In this document: positions 24,888 through 34,037 of the stretch, in pieces | How the letters are laid out: every line of letters begins with the position of its first letter | How positions within the stretch are numbered: position 1 is the first letter of the stretch | Source of the DNA: Nocardioides marinisabuli | GTDB lineage: Bacteria; Actinomycetota; Actinomycetes; Propionibacteriales; Nocardioidaceae | DNA length: 64,000 nt | Assembly: GCF_013466785.1 (NCBI RefSeq) | Contig: NZ_CP059163.1 | Location: 2,666,001-2,730,000, forward strand | Reading direction: 5' to 3' | Notes under the pieces: generated by a model | Database searches by the model: none | What the model was told of the DNA's origin: nothing | The model's input: the letters and a program-made list of their open reading frames with translations, nothing else | Translations under genes and position numbers: made by a program

Positions 24888-26345
24888 ATGGAAGCGATCG
24901 CTCCCGCCCACGGCACCGCCACCCTGCTGCTCATCGCAGCCGCCGCGGTCGCCGTCCTGCTGTTCCTCATCATGAAGGTGCGCCTGCACGCCTTCATCTC
25001 GCTGGTGCTGGTCAGCCTGCTGACCGCGGTCGCCGCGGGCATCCCGCTGGCGCTGGTGCCCACCGCCCTGACCAGTGGCTTCGGCAGCACCCTCGCCTCG
25101 GTCGCGCTGCTGGTCGGCTTCGGCGTGATGCTCGGGCGCCTGCTCGAGGTCACCGGCGGCGCCCAGGTGCTCGCCGACACCCTCATCGGCCGCTTCGGCG
25201 AGGCGCGGGCACCCTTCGCGCTCGGCGTCGCGGCGCTGCTCTTCGGCTTCCCGATCTTCTTCGATGCCGGCCTCGTGGTCTTCCTGCCGATCATCCTCAC
25301 CGTCGCCCGCCGCTTCGGCGGCTCGGTGCTCTACTACGCGCTGCCCGCGGCCGGTGCCTTCGCCGCGATGCACGCGATCGTGCCGCCGCACCCGGGCCCG
25401 GTCGCGGCCGGCACCGTGCTCGGTGGCGACATCGGGGTCGTGCTGCTGGTCGGCCTGCCCGTCGCCCTGGTGAGCTGGTACGTCGGCGTCTACCTGGTCT
25501 CGCGCCAGCTCGGCGCCCGGATCTACGTCGCGCTGCCCGACCTGCTGCTCGGCCCGGTCAACGGCGGCGGCAGCACCGACGCGCCGACGTCCGACGTCGA
25601 CGGCTCCACCGGCACCGGTGCCGGCACCGCCACGACGACCGAGACCCGTCCTGCCCCGCCGGCGTTCTCCACCGTCCTGGGGCTGCTGCTGGTGCCGCTG
25701 GTGCTGATCGCGCTCAACACCGTGCTCACCACCCTGGTCACCTCGGAGGTCATCGGGGAGGGCAACGGTCTCGTCGAGGCGCTCCAGCTGGTCGGCCAGA
25801 CGCCGGTCGCGCTGCTGATCACCCTGCTGCTGGCCATCGCCACCCTCGGCCGCCACGGCCGCACCCTCTCCGAGACCACCCAGCTGCTCGACGACGCGCT
25901 GGGCCCGATCTGCTCGATCATCCTGATCACCGGCGCCGGCGGCATGTTCGGTGGCGTGCTGCGCGCCAGCGGCATCGGCGAGGCGCTGACCGGCTCGCTG
26001 TCCGGCCTGGGCATGCCGCTGCTGCTCCAGGCGTTCCTGATCGCCACCGCGCTGCGCGTCGCGCAGGGCTCGGCGACGGTCGCGCTCACGACCGCGTCGG
26101 GGCTGATCGCCTCGCAGGCCGAGGGCCTGCACGACGTGCGCATCGCCCTGCTGGTCGTCGCCGTGGCTGCCGGGGCCACCGTGCTCTCGCACGTCAACGA
26201 CTCCGGGTTCTGGCTGGTCAGCCGCTTCTTCGGGATGGACGAGAAGACCACCCTGAAGACCTGGACCGTCATGGAGACCACGCTGGGCCTCACCGCCTTC
26301 GCCGCCGCGGTCGTGCTGTGGCCGCTCAGCGGCCTGCTGATCTGA
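24888..26345 (+). CDS. GntP-family gluconate:H+ symporter
   Basis: 485 residues from ATG 24888, with GGAG six bases upstream; an in-frame GTG at 24849 lacks a binding site. About 12 membrane helices. Family marks include GFGVMLGRLLEVTGGAQVLADTL in pieces, FGFPIFFDAGLVVFLPI, HAIVPPHPGPVAAG and the C-terminal HVNDSGFWLVSRFFGMDEKTTLKTW. An unusual Thr/Gly-rich cytoplasmic loop (about 235-265) separates the halves. Members import gluconate or related sugar acids. A GntR/FCD regulator lies 4 kb away on the other strand. Confidence 0.92.
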   Translation: MEAIAPAHGTATLLLIAAAAVAVLLFLIMKVRLHAFISLVLVSLLTAVAAGIPLALVPTALTSGFGSTLASVALLVGFGVMLGRLLEVTGGAQVLADTLIGRFGEARAPFALGVAALLFGFPIFFDAGLVVFLPIILTVARRFGGSVLYYALPAAGAFAAMHAIVPPHPGPVAAGTVLGGDIGVVLLVGLPVALVSWYVGVYLVSRQLGARIYVALPDLLLGPVNGGGSTDAPTSDVDGSTGTGAGTATTTETRPAPPAFSTVLGLLLVPLVLIALNTVLTTLVTSEVIGEGNGLVEALQLVGQTPVALLITLLLAIATLGRHGRTLSETTQLLDDALGPICSIILITGAGGMFGGVLRASGIGEALTGSLSGLGMPLLLQAFLIATALRVAQGSATVALTTASGLIASQAEGLHDVRIALLVVAVAAGATVLSHVNDSGFWLVSRFFGMDEKTTLKTWTVMETTLGLTAFAAAVVLWPLSGLLI

Positions 26346-26366
26346 CCCACGCCGGGCCCGGCCCGC

Positions 26367-29300
26367 TCAGACGTCGCGCGCCCGGCGCAACCACAACGGT
26401 GCGTCGATGCGGGCACAGGTCCGGACGGCCGCGGCCCGGTGCCGCTCGGCGAGGGTGTCCTCGCCGAGAAGCCGGGCCATCTGGGCCAGGTGGAGGTCGA
26501 CCGGGCCGGCACCGATCGTGGCGTTGTCGGCGAGCAGGCCCGCGTAGGGCGTGAGCGCGTCGTACAGGACCCTGGCCATGTCGGTGCGTCCGACGGCCCG
26601 GCACGCCGAGCACAGGTAGGCGACGCCCTGCAGCCACAGCATGTCGTAGGGCAGCGAGTGGAGGTCGGTGCTCACGAACTCGTCGAGGATCTTCTCGGCA
26701 TCTGTTGGGCGCCCCACCTCGGCGAGTGCCAACGCATGAGCGGCCCGCCAGGCCGGGATGCCGTCGGCCTGGGTGGCGACCTGCGTCTCGATCTCGTCGA
26801 TCAGCTCGTGCAACCGCCCCTGCATCCAGCGGATCGTGAACAGCTGACCGGCGAACCAGGTCATCGCGTCGGGCTGGTCGGTGGCCACTCCGAGATCGAG
26901 CGCGGCGGCGGCGGTGTCCTCCGCCTCCACGAGGTGGCCGCGCAGCACCAGTCGCCCCGCCTGCCAGGTGCGCACCATCCACAGCCGGGAGTGGTGGCTC
27001 AGTGCGGTCGCGCTCCGGTCGGCACGCTCGAGGAAGTCGTCGGAGGTCTCCAGGTCACCGAGCATCAACGTGGCCTGGGTGTGGCCGACGGCCGCCATCA
27101 TCTGCAGGCCGTCATCGCCGCTCCGGGTCGCGACCTCGAGCAGCTCGGCACTGATCCGCGCGCAGCCGCGAGGATCGCTGAACGAGGCGTAGGTGACGGC
27201 GTAGTGGTCGGCGAGCGTCCTGCCCAGCATGAGGTCGTCGCCGCACCGGCGCGCCAGCTGCAGCGCCTCGGTGCTGCGCCGGACGGACTCGAGGCGGCGC
27301 TCCGGGTCGCGCACGGTCTCCAACGACCACCCGGCGAGCAGTCGCGAACGGGTGGCGGGGTCCGCTTCGGTGTCGGCTGCGAGGGCGGCTTCGAGCACGG
27401 CGACCCGTTCGTCGTCGATCTCTGCGGTGCTCGACCACCAGCCACGACTGTTCGCCACGGCGGCGGCGGCCAGCCTCGCGGTGTCGCCCTCGGCCCGGGC
27501 GAGCTCGGCCGAGCGCAGCAGCGTGGTGCGGTACTCGGGGCGGCCGGCCTGGAGCTGGGCGATCCCCAGCTCGGTGAGCAGGTCGGACTCGCGGGCCGGG
27601 GGGAGCGATCCGGGGCTGAGGCCCAGTGCCCGGGTGTAGTGGTCGACCGCCACCGCCGGGGCCCGTTGCTCGAGCGCGGAGCGCCCGGCCAGGACCAGGT
27701 AGTGGATCGCCTCGGTCGTCGGTCCGACCACGGCGGCGGCCGCGAAGTGGTGGGCCAGCTGGTGGTAGTGCGACGCCAGGTCGACCAGGTGACGACGCTC
27801 GAGCGAGGTGGCGACCAGGCGGTGCAGCTCGGCCCGGCGCAGCGGGGGCACGGCGTCGTACAGGGCGGCCCGCACGACGTCGTGGGAGAACACGTACTCC
27901 AGCCGGGGACCCGTCGACGCCTCGATCAGCAACGTGTACGCGGCCGCGTCGAGGCGGGCGTCGAGGTCGGACGCCTCGAGGCCGAGCGCCTCCTGGGCCA
28001 GGGTCGGGTCGAAGCTCCGCCCGATCACGGCCGCGCAGGTCAGGAGCTCCTGCACCGGTGGGGGCAACCGGCCCACCCGCTGCTCGACGAGCTCGCGCAG
28101 GCCCTGCGGCAGGCCCGTGGCGGGGGCGCCCGCCGGACCGCGGGTGTCGACCGTCTGCCGTGCCAGCTCCAGGGCGAACAGGGGGTTGCCGCCGCTGGCC
28201 GCCTCGATCGACACGGCGAGGTCGCCCGGCGTGGGACCGGTGTCCGAGCCGGTCTCGATGCGGTCCGCGAGCAGCTCTTCGAGGTCGGCGCGCGACAGCC
28301 CGGCGAGGGGGACCCGGGAGACCTGCTCGGAATGGCGCACGAGGTCGGCGATGGCGGCGGTGGTGGCATGGGCGGGCTGGTGCTCGCGGTCGCGGTGCGT
28401 CGTGACGATCACCATCGGCAGCGGGGTCGGGCTCCGCAGCAGACGGCGCAGGAGGAGCAGGGTGGCCTCGTCAGCCCACTGCAGGTCGTCGATGACGACG
28501 AGGAGCGGCTCCGTCACGCACGCGTGGGCCAGCCACTCGGCGACGGCCTCGAAGAGGCGGTAACGCTCCGTCTCGGGGTCCGACGCCGGACCAGGGACGA
28601 CCTCGGCGGCCAGGAGGGTCGTCAGGCGGGGGAGCAGCCGCACGAGAGGCCCGGGCGAGCGTCCCAGGCACGAGGGGAGGTCGGCCGGCGCGCACGAGTC
28701 GACGTAGTCCTGCAGCATCTCCATCAGCGGCTGGTAGGGCACGGCGATCGTCTCGTCGCAGCGTCCGAACAGCACCCGGGCCCCACGTGCGCCGCAGCGG
28801 GCCGCGAACTCGGCGGCGAGCCGGGTCTTGCCGATGCCGGGTTCGCCGCTCAACGCCACCAGCCCGGGCCCCCGGTCCCGGCGCCGCCAGGCGGCCTCGA
28901 GCTCCGCCAGCTCCGGCAACCGTCCGCTGAACGGCGCCTGCACGCGTCGCGAGACCTCCTCGGGCAGGGTGCGACGCCCGTCACGCGGTGGCGCTCGGCG
29001 CACCGGGACGCCCGTCGGGGCCCGCGTGGCGCCGCCGTCGTCCTGCAGCACGGCTCGGTGCGCCTGCACGAGCTGCTGACCGGGCTCGAGTCCCAGCTCC
29101 TCGACGATCACCGTGCGCGCCTCCTGGTACGCCGCGAGCGAGTCGCCGCGGCGGCCGTCCTGGTGCAGGGCACGCACCAGCAGGGCCCACCACTGCTCCT
29201 GGAGCGGGTGCCGGGTCACCAGGGACCGCAGCTCGCCGAGGACTGCGGCCTGGTCGCCGCACGCGATCTCGGCCTCGATGCGGTCGGCCAGCACCCGGGT

Positions 29301-29762
29301 GCGCCGGCTCTCCAGCCCCGCCGCCACCGGACGCAGTCCGCTGACGTCGGACAGGTCCCCGAAAGCGGGCCCGCGCCAGCACCCCTCGGCGGCCCGCAGC
29401 GTGGCTGCGGCGCGCTCCGGCGGGCCCGCTGCGAGCTCGGCACGGCCCCTCTCGGCCAGCGCGGCGAACTCTGTCGCATCCAGGGTGGAGGCACCCGGCG
29501 CGAGACGGTAGCCGCCGCTCGACGCCTCGACGTCGACCGGCAGGGTGGCGCGCAGGCGCGAGACGTGGGCCTGCAGGGCATGGACCGGGTCGCGTGGCGG
29601 GTGCTGGCCCCAGAGGTCGTCGACGAGGTGGTCGGGCGACACCGGGTGGCCCTCGCTGGTCGCGAGCCGGGCGAGCAACGTCTGCTGCTTGCGTCCGCCG
29701 ATGCGCAGGTGCTCGACGCCGACGCGGGCTTCGACAGGACCGAGGACAAGGACTTGGAGCAT
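26367..29762 (-). CDS. AfsR/SARP-type regulator with BTAD domain, AAA ATPase and TPR-like C-terminus
   Basis: 1131 residues from ATG 29762 (MLQVLVLGPVEARVG, the usual start of this family). Domains: OmpR-like winged helix (1-95), BTAD (about 95-245, ending EELGLEPGQQLVQAHRAVL), ATPase (about 290-560; Walker A GEPGIGKT near 307, Walker B LLVVIDDLQWAD near 427) and a long helical repeat region to the C-terminus. Such proteins are ATP-dependent activators, often of secondary metabolism, but no biosynthetic cluster is visible. The divergent lipoprotein gene 154 bases away is the nearest possible target. Confidence 0.93.
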   Translation of the reverse strand: MLQVLVLGPVEARVGVEHLRIGGRKQQTLLARLATSEGHPVSPDHLVDDLWGQHPPRDPVHALQAHVSRLRATLPVDVEASSGGYRLAPGASTLDATEFAALAERGRAELAAGPPERAAATLRAAEGCWRGPAFGDLSDVSGLRPVAAGLESRRTRVLADRIEAEIACGDQAAVLGELRSLVTRHPLQEQWWALLVRALHQDGRRGDSLAAYQEARTVIVEELGLEPGQQLVQAHRAVLQDDGGATRAPTGVPVRRAPPRDGRRTLPEEVSRRVQAPFSGRLPELAELEAAWRRRDRGPGLVALSGEPGIGKTRLAAEFAARCGARGARVLFGRCDETIAVPYQPLMEMLQDYVDSCAPADLPSCLGRSPGPLVRLLPRLTTLLAAEVVPGPASDPETERYRLFEAVAEWLAHACVTEPLLVVIDDLQWADEATLLLLRRLLRSPTPLPMVIVTTHRDREHQPAHATTAAIADLVRHSEQVSRVPLAGLSRADLEELLADRIETGSDTGPTPGDLAVSIEAASGGNPLFALELARQTVDTRGPAGAPATGLPQGLRELVEQRVGRLPPPVQELLTCAAVIGRSFDPTLAQEALGLEASDLDARLDAAAYTLLIEASTGPRLEYVFSHDVVRAALYDAVPPLRRAELHRLVATSLERRHLVDLASHYHQLAHHFAAAAVVGPTTEAIHYLVLAGRSALEQRAPAVAVDHYTRALGLSPGSLPPARESDLLTELGIAQLQAGRPEYRTTLLRSAELARAEGDTARLAAAAVANSRGWWSSTAEIDDERVAVLEAALAADTEADPATRSRLLAGWSLETVRDPERRLESVRRSTEALQLARRCGDDLMLGRTLADHYAVTYASFSDPRGCARISAELLEVATRSGDDGLQMMAAVGHTQATLMLGDLETSDDFLERADRSATALSHHSRLWMVRTWQAGRLVLRGHLVEAEDTAAAALDLGVATDQPDAMTWFAGQLFTIRWMQGRLHELIDEIETQVATQADGIPAWRAAHALALAEVGRPTDAEKILDEFVSTDLHSLPYDMLWLQGVAYLCSACRAVGRTDMARVLYDALTPYAGLLADNATIGAGPVDLHLAQMARLLGEDTLAERHRAAAVRTCARIDAPLWLRRARDV

Positions 29763-29916
29763 GGCACCTGGGATGACGACGTCGGGTCCTCGACCGTAGC
29801 GCCCCCGGCGCACCCCTGTGAGCGTTTTGTGAGGGCTCGGTGAGCGCCGCCTGCTCGGATGAGGGCCGGACCTCGGGGTGAGGACGCGAGGACGTGGACG
29901 AGAGGAGCCCGACAGC

Positions 29917-30522
29917 ATGACGACACGAGCGAGCAGGAGGCGTGCGGCGCCCCCCGACGGGGGACCGGTGGCCGGCCCCACACCCAGGACCGCCCTCGGC
30001 CTGGTTCTCACCGCCGTCCTGCTCGGCGCCGGCCTCCTCGGCGGCTGCTCGACCGACACGCTCGCCGAGAAGGGCATGGAGAAGGCGATGGAGGCCGGGT
30101 CCGGGGGCGACGCGGTCGTGGACGTCGACTCCGACGCCGGGACGGTGACGATCGAGGGCGAGGACGGGTCGCTCTCCGTCGGGGGCGGCGAGCTGCCCGA
30201 GTCCTTCCCCGAGGACGTGCCCCTGCCCGACCAGGCCTACCAGGTCGTCTCGGCCATGGAGCTCGGCGGCGACGAGGAGATGATCATGGCCGCGCTGCTC
30301 GTGCCGGGGGGCGACGTCGCCAGCACGGTGGAGCACCTCGAGGCCGGGTTCGAGGAGGCCGGCTACGAGCAGACCGGCAACCTGCGGCAGGACCTGGACG
30401 GCAACCACTACGTCCAGCTGCAGTTCACCGACGGCAGCACGACCGTGTCGTTGAACGTGGCCGGGTCCGACGACGAGGAGCTGTCGGTGAGCTACACGAT
30501 CGGTTCGGCCGACGAGCTCTGA
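29917..30522 (+). CDS. putative lipoprotein
   Basis: 201 residues from ATG 29917 (GAGGAG upstream). Long basic N-region, hydrophobic core (TAVLLGAGLLGGC) and lipobox LGGC. The mature part is acidic, with SLSVGGGELPESFPEDVPLP, a common 'FP.DvPlp' motif of small secreted actinobacterial proteins. I do not recognise a function. Divergent from the AfsR-like regulator; its 3' end overlaps the convergent GntR gene by 31 bases. Confidence 0.8.
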   Translation: MTTRASRRRAAPPDGGPVAGPTPRTALGLVLTAVLLGAGLLGGCSTDTLAEKGMEKAMEAGSGGDAVVDVDSDAGTVTIEGEDGSLSVGGGELPESFPEDVPLPDQAYQVVSAMELGGDEEMIMAALLVPGGDVASTVEHLEAGFEEAGYEQTGNLRQDLDGNHYVQLQFTDGSTTVSLNVAGSDDEELSVSYTIGSADEL

Positions 30523-31214
30523 GGCCCAGGCCCCGTGGCGCCGGTGGCCCGCAGCACCTCGGTGCAGATCGCGGTCATCGCCTCCCGGGCCGACTCGGGC
30601 TCCCCGGCGGCGACCGCCTGCGCCACCAGCAGGTGCAGCCGCCGGGCCTCGGGCTTGGGGTGCGCCGGCATCAGGTCGTGGTCGGTGCGCCCGCGCAGCA
30701 CCTCCTCGACCACGTCGCAGAGCCCCGCGAACATCTGGTTGCCCGACAGGTGCAGCAGCCGCCGGTGGAACTCGACGTCGTGCTCGAGGAAGGCCAGCAG
30801 GTCGCCGGCGGCCCCGGTCGTCTCCATCTCTCGGGCCAGGCGCAGCAGCTCCTCGCCGTCCTCGGTGCCGGCGCGCTCGGCCGCCAGCGCGGCCGAGGCC
30901 GGCTCGACCGCGGCCCGCAGCTGCGAGAGCTCCTGCAGGTGGGCGCTGCGCTGCGTCCCCTCGAGGCGCCAGCGCACCACCGCGGGGTCGTAGGAGTGCC
31001 ACTCCGTGCGGGGCCGGATGCGGATGCCGGTGCGGCGCCGGCTCTCGACGAGGTTCATCGACGCCAGCACCTGCACGACCTCGCGCGCCACGGTGCGCGA
31101 GACGGCGTACTCGCAGCCCAGCCACTCCAGCGTGATCGTCGAGCCCTCGGCCAGGGAGCCGTCGACGATGCGTGGGCCCAGGCTCGAGAGGACCTCCTCG
31201 TGCATCGTCGCCAT
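30492..31214 (-). CDS. GntR-family regulator, FCD (FadR) subgroup
   Basis: 240 residues. N-terminal winged helix (LEWLGCEYAVSRTVAREVVQVL, about 29-50), then an all-helical FCD ligand domain with metal-binding pattern: LEHDVEFHRRLLHLSGN and the His in RLHLLVAQAV. FCD regulators respond to sugar acids or other carboxylates; given the gluconate-type permease nearby, gluconate or a relative is a plausible signal (inference). ATG 31214 follows TAGGCT by six bases, so it is probably leaderless. Confidence 0.92.
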   Translation of the reverse strand: MATMHEEVLSSLGPRIVDGSLAEGSTITLEWLGCEYAVSRTVAREVVQVLASMNLVESRRRTGIRIRPRTEWHSYDPAVVRWRLEGTQRSAHLQELSQLRAAVEPASAALAAERAGTEDGEELLRLAREMETTGAAGDLLAFLEHDVEFHRRLLHLSGNQMFAGLCDVVEEVLRGRTDHDLMPAHPKPEARRLHLLVAQAVAAGEPESAREAMTAICTEVLRATGATGPGPQSSSAEPIV

Positions 31215-31220
31215 GGCGCG

Positions 31221-31226
31221 AGCCTA
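31221..31226 (-). promoter_or_regulatory. -10 element of a leaderless promoter for the GntR regulator
   Basis: TAGGCT on the minus strand, six bases before ATG 31214. Confidence 0.5.
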
Positions 31227-31290
31227 GTCCCGCGACGTGGTCGCAGGGCGCGGCAGCCGCCGGGATGGTCCCGGGCGGGGCGCGAGCGGG

Positions 31291-31296
31291 TAGGAC
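31291..31296 (+). promoter_or_regulatory. -10-like element of the UvrA paralogue gene
   Basis: TAGGAC, six bases before GTG 31303 and without a ribosome binding site. The last base departs from TANNNT. Confidence 0.4.
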
Positions 31297-31302
31297 TGGG
31301 GC

Positions 31303-33792
31303 GTGCCCCACGACCCGAGCGACCACTTCGTCCACGTCCGCGGCGCCAGCGAGCACAACCTGCGGCACGTCGACGTCGACGTGCCGCGCGACGCGATGGT
31401 CGCCTTCACCGGGGTCTCCGGCTCGGGCAAGTCGTCGCTGGCCTTCGGCACGATCTACGCCGAGGCGCAGCGCCGCTACTTCGAGTCGGTCGCGCCGTAC
31501 GCCCGCCGCCTGCTGCAGCAGGTCGGGGCGCCGCACGTGCAGGAGATCACCGGCCTGCCGCCGGCGGTGGCGCTGCAGCAGCGCCGCGGGGCGCCCAGCT
31601 CGCGCTCCAGCGTCGGCACCCTGACGACGCTGTCCAACCTGCTGCGGATGCTCTACTCGCGCGCCGGCACCTACCCCGAGGGCGCGGCGCGGCTGGGGGC
31701 CGAGGCGTTCTCGCCCAACACCGCCGCCGGCGCCTGCCCCGAGTGCCACGGGCTGGGGGAGGTCCACGACGTCGCCGAGGACCTGCTCGTGCCCGACCCG
31801 TCGCTGAGCATCCGCGACGGCGCGATCGGCGCCTGGCCCGGTGCGTGGCAGGGCAAGAACCTGCTGCGGGTCGTCAAGGCGGTCGGCATCGACGTCGACG
31901 CGCCCTGGCACACGCTGGCCGAGAAGGACCGCGACTGGCTGCTCTACACCGACGAGCAGCCCCGGGTCCTGGTCGACCGGCGCGGCGAGCCCGACGACTC
32001 CACCGGCCGCGACTACCACGGCACCTTCTGGAGCGCCCGCAAGCACGTGCGCCACGTGCTGGCCGACACCAAGAGCCAGATGATGCGCGACAAGGCGATG
32101 CGCTTCGTGCGCGCCGTCAGCTGCGCGACCTGCGCGGGCACCGGTCTGCAGCCGGCCTCGCTGGCCGTCACCTTCCGCGGGCACTCGATCGCCGAGGTCA
32201 ACGCGCTCTCCTTCCTCGAGCTCGTCGCGCTGCTGCGGCCGGTCGCCGAGCTCGACGAGGCCGGTGCCGCGACCTCGTCGGCCGAGTCGGGGGAGGCCAC
32301 CGAGGTGGCCGTGCGGCTGTGCGCCGACCTCGTCTCGCGGGTCGAGGTGCTGCTCGACCTCGGCCTGGGCTACCTCTCGCTGGGGCGCAGCTCGACCACC
32401 CTGTCGCCGGGCGAGGCGCAGCGGCTGCGGATCGCCACCCAGCTGCGCTCGGGCCTCTTCGGGGTCGTCTACGTGCTCGACGAGCCGTCGGCGGGCCTGC
32501 ACCCGGCCGACGCGGAGCCGCTGCTCGACGTGCTCGACCGGCTCAAGGAGGCCGGCAACTCGCTCTTCGTCGTCGAGCACGACCTCGACGTCGTGCGCCG
32601 CGCCGACTGGGTCGTCGACATCGGGCCCGGCGCCGGCGAGGGCGGCGGGCAGGTGCTCTACTCCGGGCCGGTCGCCGGTCTCGAGCACGTCGAGGAGTCG
32701 GTCACCGGCGCCCACCTCTTCGGCCGGGTCGAGCCCGAGCAGCGCCAGCGCCGCACGCCGCACGGCTGGCTGCACCTGCGCGGCATCAGCCGCCACAACC
32801 TCGACGACCTCTCGGTCGACCTGCCGCTGTGCGCCCTCACCGCCGTCACCGGGGTCTCGGGGTCGGGCAAGTCGACGCTGGTCACCCAGGTCCTCGCCGA
32901 GCTGGTGCGCCGCCACCTGGGCCAGGCCCCCGACGACGCCGAGGACGACGCCCTCGAGATCGACGTCGACGACGCCACCGGGCTGGAGTCCTTCGACCGG
33001 CTGGTGCGCGTCGACCAGCGACCCATCGGCCGGACCCCGCGCTCGAACCTGGCCACCTACACCGGGCTCTTCGACGCGGTCCGCAAGCTGTACGCCGCCA
33101 CGCCCGAGGCGCGCGAGCGCGGCTACGGCGCCGGCCGGTTCTCCTTCAACGTCGCCGAGGGCCGCTGCGAGACCTGCCAGGGCGAGGGGTTCGTCTCCGT
33201 CGAGCTGCTCTTCATGCCCGGCACCTACGCCCCGTGCCCCGCCTGCGGGGGTGCCCGCTACAACGACGAGACGCTCGAGGTCCGCCACCGCGGCCTGAGC
33301 ATCGCCGACGTGCTGGCCCTCTCCGTCGACGAGGCCGCCGAGGTGCTGGACGACGTGCCGGCGGCGGCCCGCAGCCTGGCCACCCTGCGCGAGGTCGGGC
33401 TGGGCTACCTGCGCCTGGGCCAGCCGGCCACCGAGCTCAGCGGCGGCGAGGCGCAGCGGATCAAGCTCGCCACCGAGCTGCAGCGCGCGCGCCGCGGGCA
33501 CGCCCTCTACCTCCTCGACGAGCCGACCGCGGGGCTGCACCCGGCCGACATCGCGCTGCTCGTGGCCCAGCTGCACCGTCTCGTCGACGCCGGCAACACC
33601 GTGGTCGTGGTCGAGCACGACCTGGCCACCGTCGCCGGCGCCGACTGGGTCGTGGACCTCGGACCCGCCGGCGGCGACGGCGGCGGGCGGGTGGTGGCCA
33701 CCGGCACCCCCGACGACGTCGCGGCGGCCGAGGGCAGCGCCACCGCGCCGTACCTGGCCCGGCACCTGCAGGAGCGGGCCGGCACGACGTAG
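31303..33792 (+). CDS. UvrA paralogue (class II UvrA/DrrC-like ABC ATPase)
   Basis: 829 residues, shorter than UvrA (about 950). Two ABC cassettes: Walker [12 protein letters not shown] (about 38-48) and [11 protein letters not shown] (about 520-530), signatures [11 protein letters not shown] and [11 protein letters not shown], Walker [12 protein letters not shown] and [11 protein letters not shown]. Zinc-finger cysteines appear as CPECHG, CATCAG, CETCQG and CPACGG. The region that binds UvrB in true UvrA seems missing, typical of UvrA2/DrrC proteins linked to antibiotic self-resistance or DNA-damage tolerance. GTG 31303 is the start. Confidence 0.92.
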   Translation: MPHDPSDHFVHVRGASEHNLRHVDVDVPRDAMVAFTGVSGSGKSSLAFGTIYAEAQRRYFESVAPYARRLLQQVGAPHVQEITGLPPAVALQQRRGAPSSRSSVGTLTTLSNLLRMLYSRAGTYPEGAARLGAEAFSPNTAAGACPECHGLGEVHDVAEDLLVPDPSLSIRDGAIGAWPGAWQGKNLLRVVKAVGIDVDAPWHTLAEKDRDWLLYTDEQPRVLVDRRGEPDDSTGRDYHGTFWSARKHVRHVLADTKSQMMRDKAMRFVRAVSCATCAGTGLQPASLAVTFRGHSIAEVNALSFLELVALLRPVAELDEAGAATSSAESGEATEVAVRLCADLVSRVEVLLDLGLGYLSLGRSSTTLSPGEAQRLRIATQLRSGLFGVVYVLDEPSAGLHPADAEPLLDVLDRLKEAGNSLFVVEHDLDVVRRADWVVDIGPGAGEGGGQVLYSGPVAGLEHVEESVTGAHLFGRVEPEQRQRRTPHGWLHLRGISRHNLDDLSVDLPLCALTAVTGVSGSGKSTLVTQVLAELVRRHLGQAPDDAEDDALEIDVDDATGLESFDRLVRVDQRPIGRTPRSNLATYTGLFDAVRKLYAATPEARERGYGAGRFSFNVAEGRCETCQGEGFVSVELLFMPGTYAPCPACGGARYNDETLEVRHRGLSIADVLALSVDEAAEVLDDVPAAARSLATLREVGLGYLRLGQPATELSGGEAQRIKLATELQRARRGHALYLLDEPTAGLHPADIALLVAQLHRLVDAGNTVVVVEHDLATVAGADWVVDLGPAGGDGGGRVVATGTPDDVAAAEGSATAPYLARHLQERAGTT

Positions 33793-34037
33793 CCGCTGGA
33801 GGGACCGGGTCGGGACCCGGATCCGGGGCGACCTGCGGCGTTGCTATGGTCCAGCCATCCGCGGGTCGCCAGCGACCCGGACAGTTCCTCGTAGGAGTCG
33901 TCGACCGATGCGCAACGGTGCGCGTCGACGCCCTGTGCCCCCCTTGTACGCAGCCGCCCCCAGGCCGGCGCGACGGGCAGCGCGATGCGCAGGGTGTGCC
34001 GACGCGCGCCCTGCGACCAGCGTGGAGGAGGTGGCGC
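33793..34037 (+). promoter_or_regulatory. structured leader of the sodium:solute symporter gene
   Basis: 245 bases without a convincing gene. TATGGT at about 33846 is a -10 candidate. Downstream are a hairpin GGGTCG-CCAG-CGACCC and a short stem GCGCA-ACGG-TGCGC within flanking GTCGAC copies. The leader is long for this genome and may carry regulation, but I cannot match it to a riboswitch class. GGAGGAGG lies just before the symporter ATG. Confidence 0.35.

Noticed and set aside
33890..33960. Guanidine-II (mini-ykkC) riboswitch
   Set aside because: One hairpin with an ACGG loop is present, but the second hairpin and the usual transporter partner are missing.
33908..34037. Short open frame in the symporter leader
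   Set aside because: Arg/Pro/Ala-rich, no ribosome binding site, and no resemblance to a known leader peptide.
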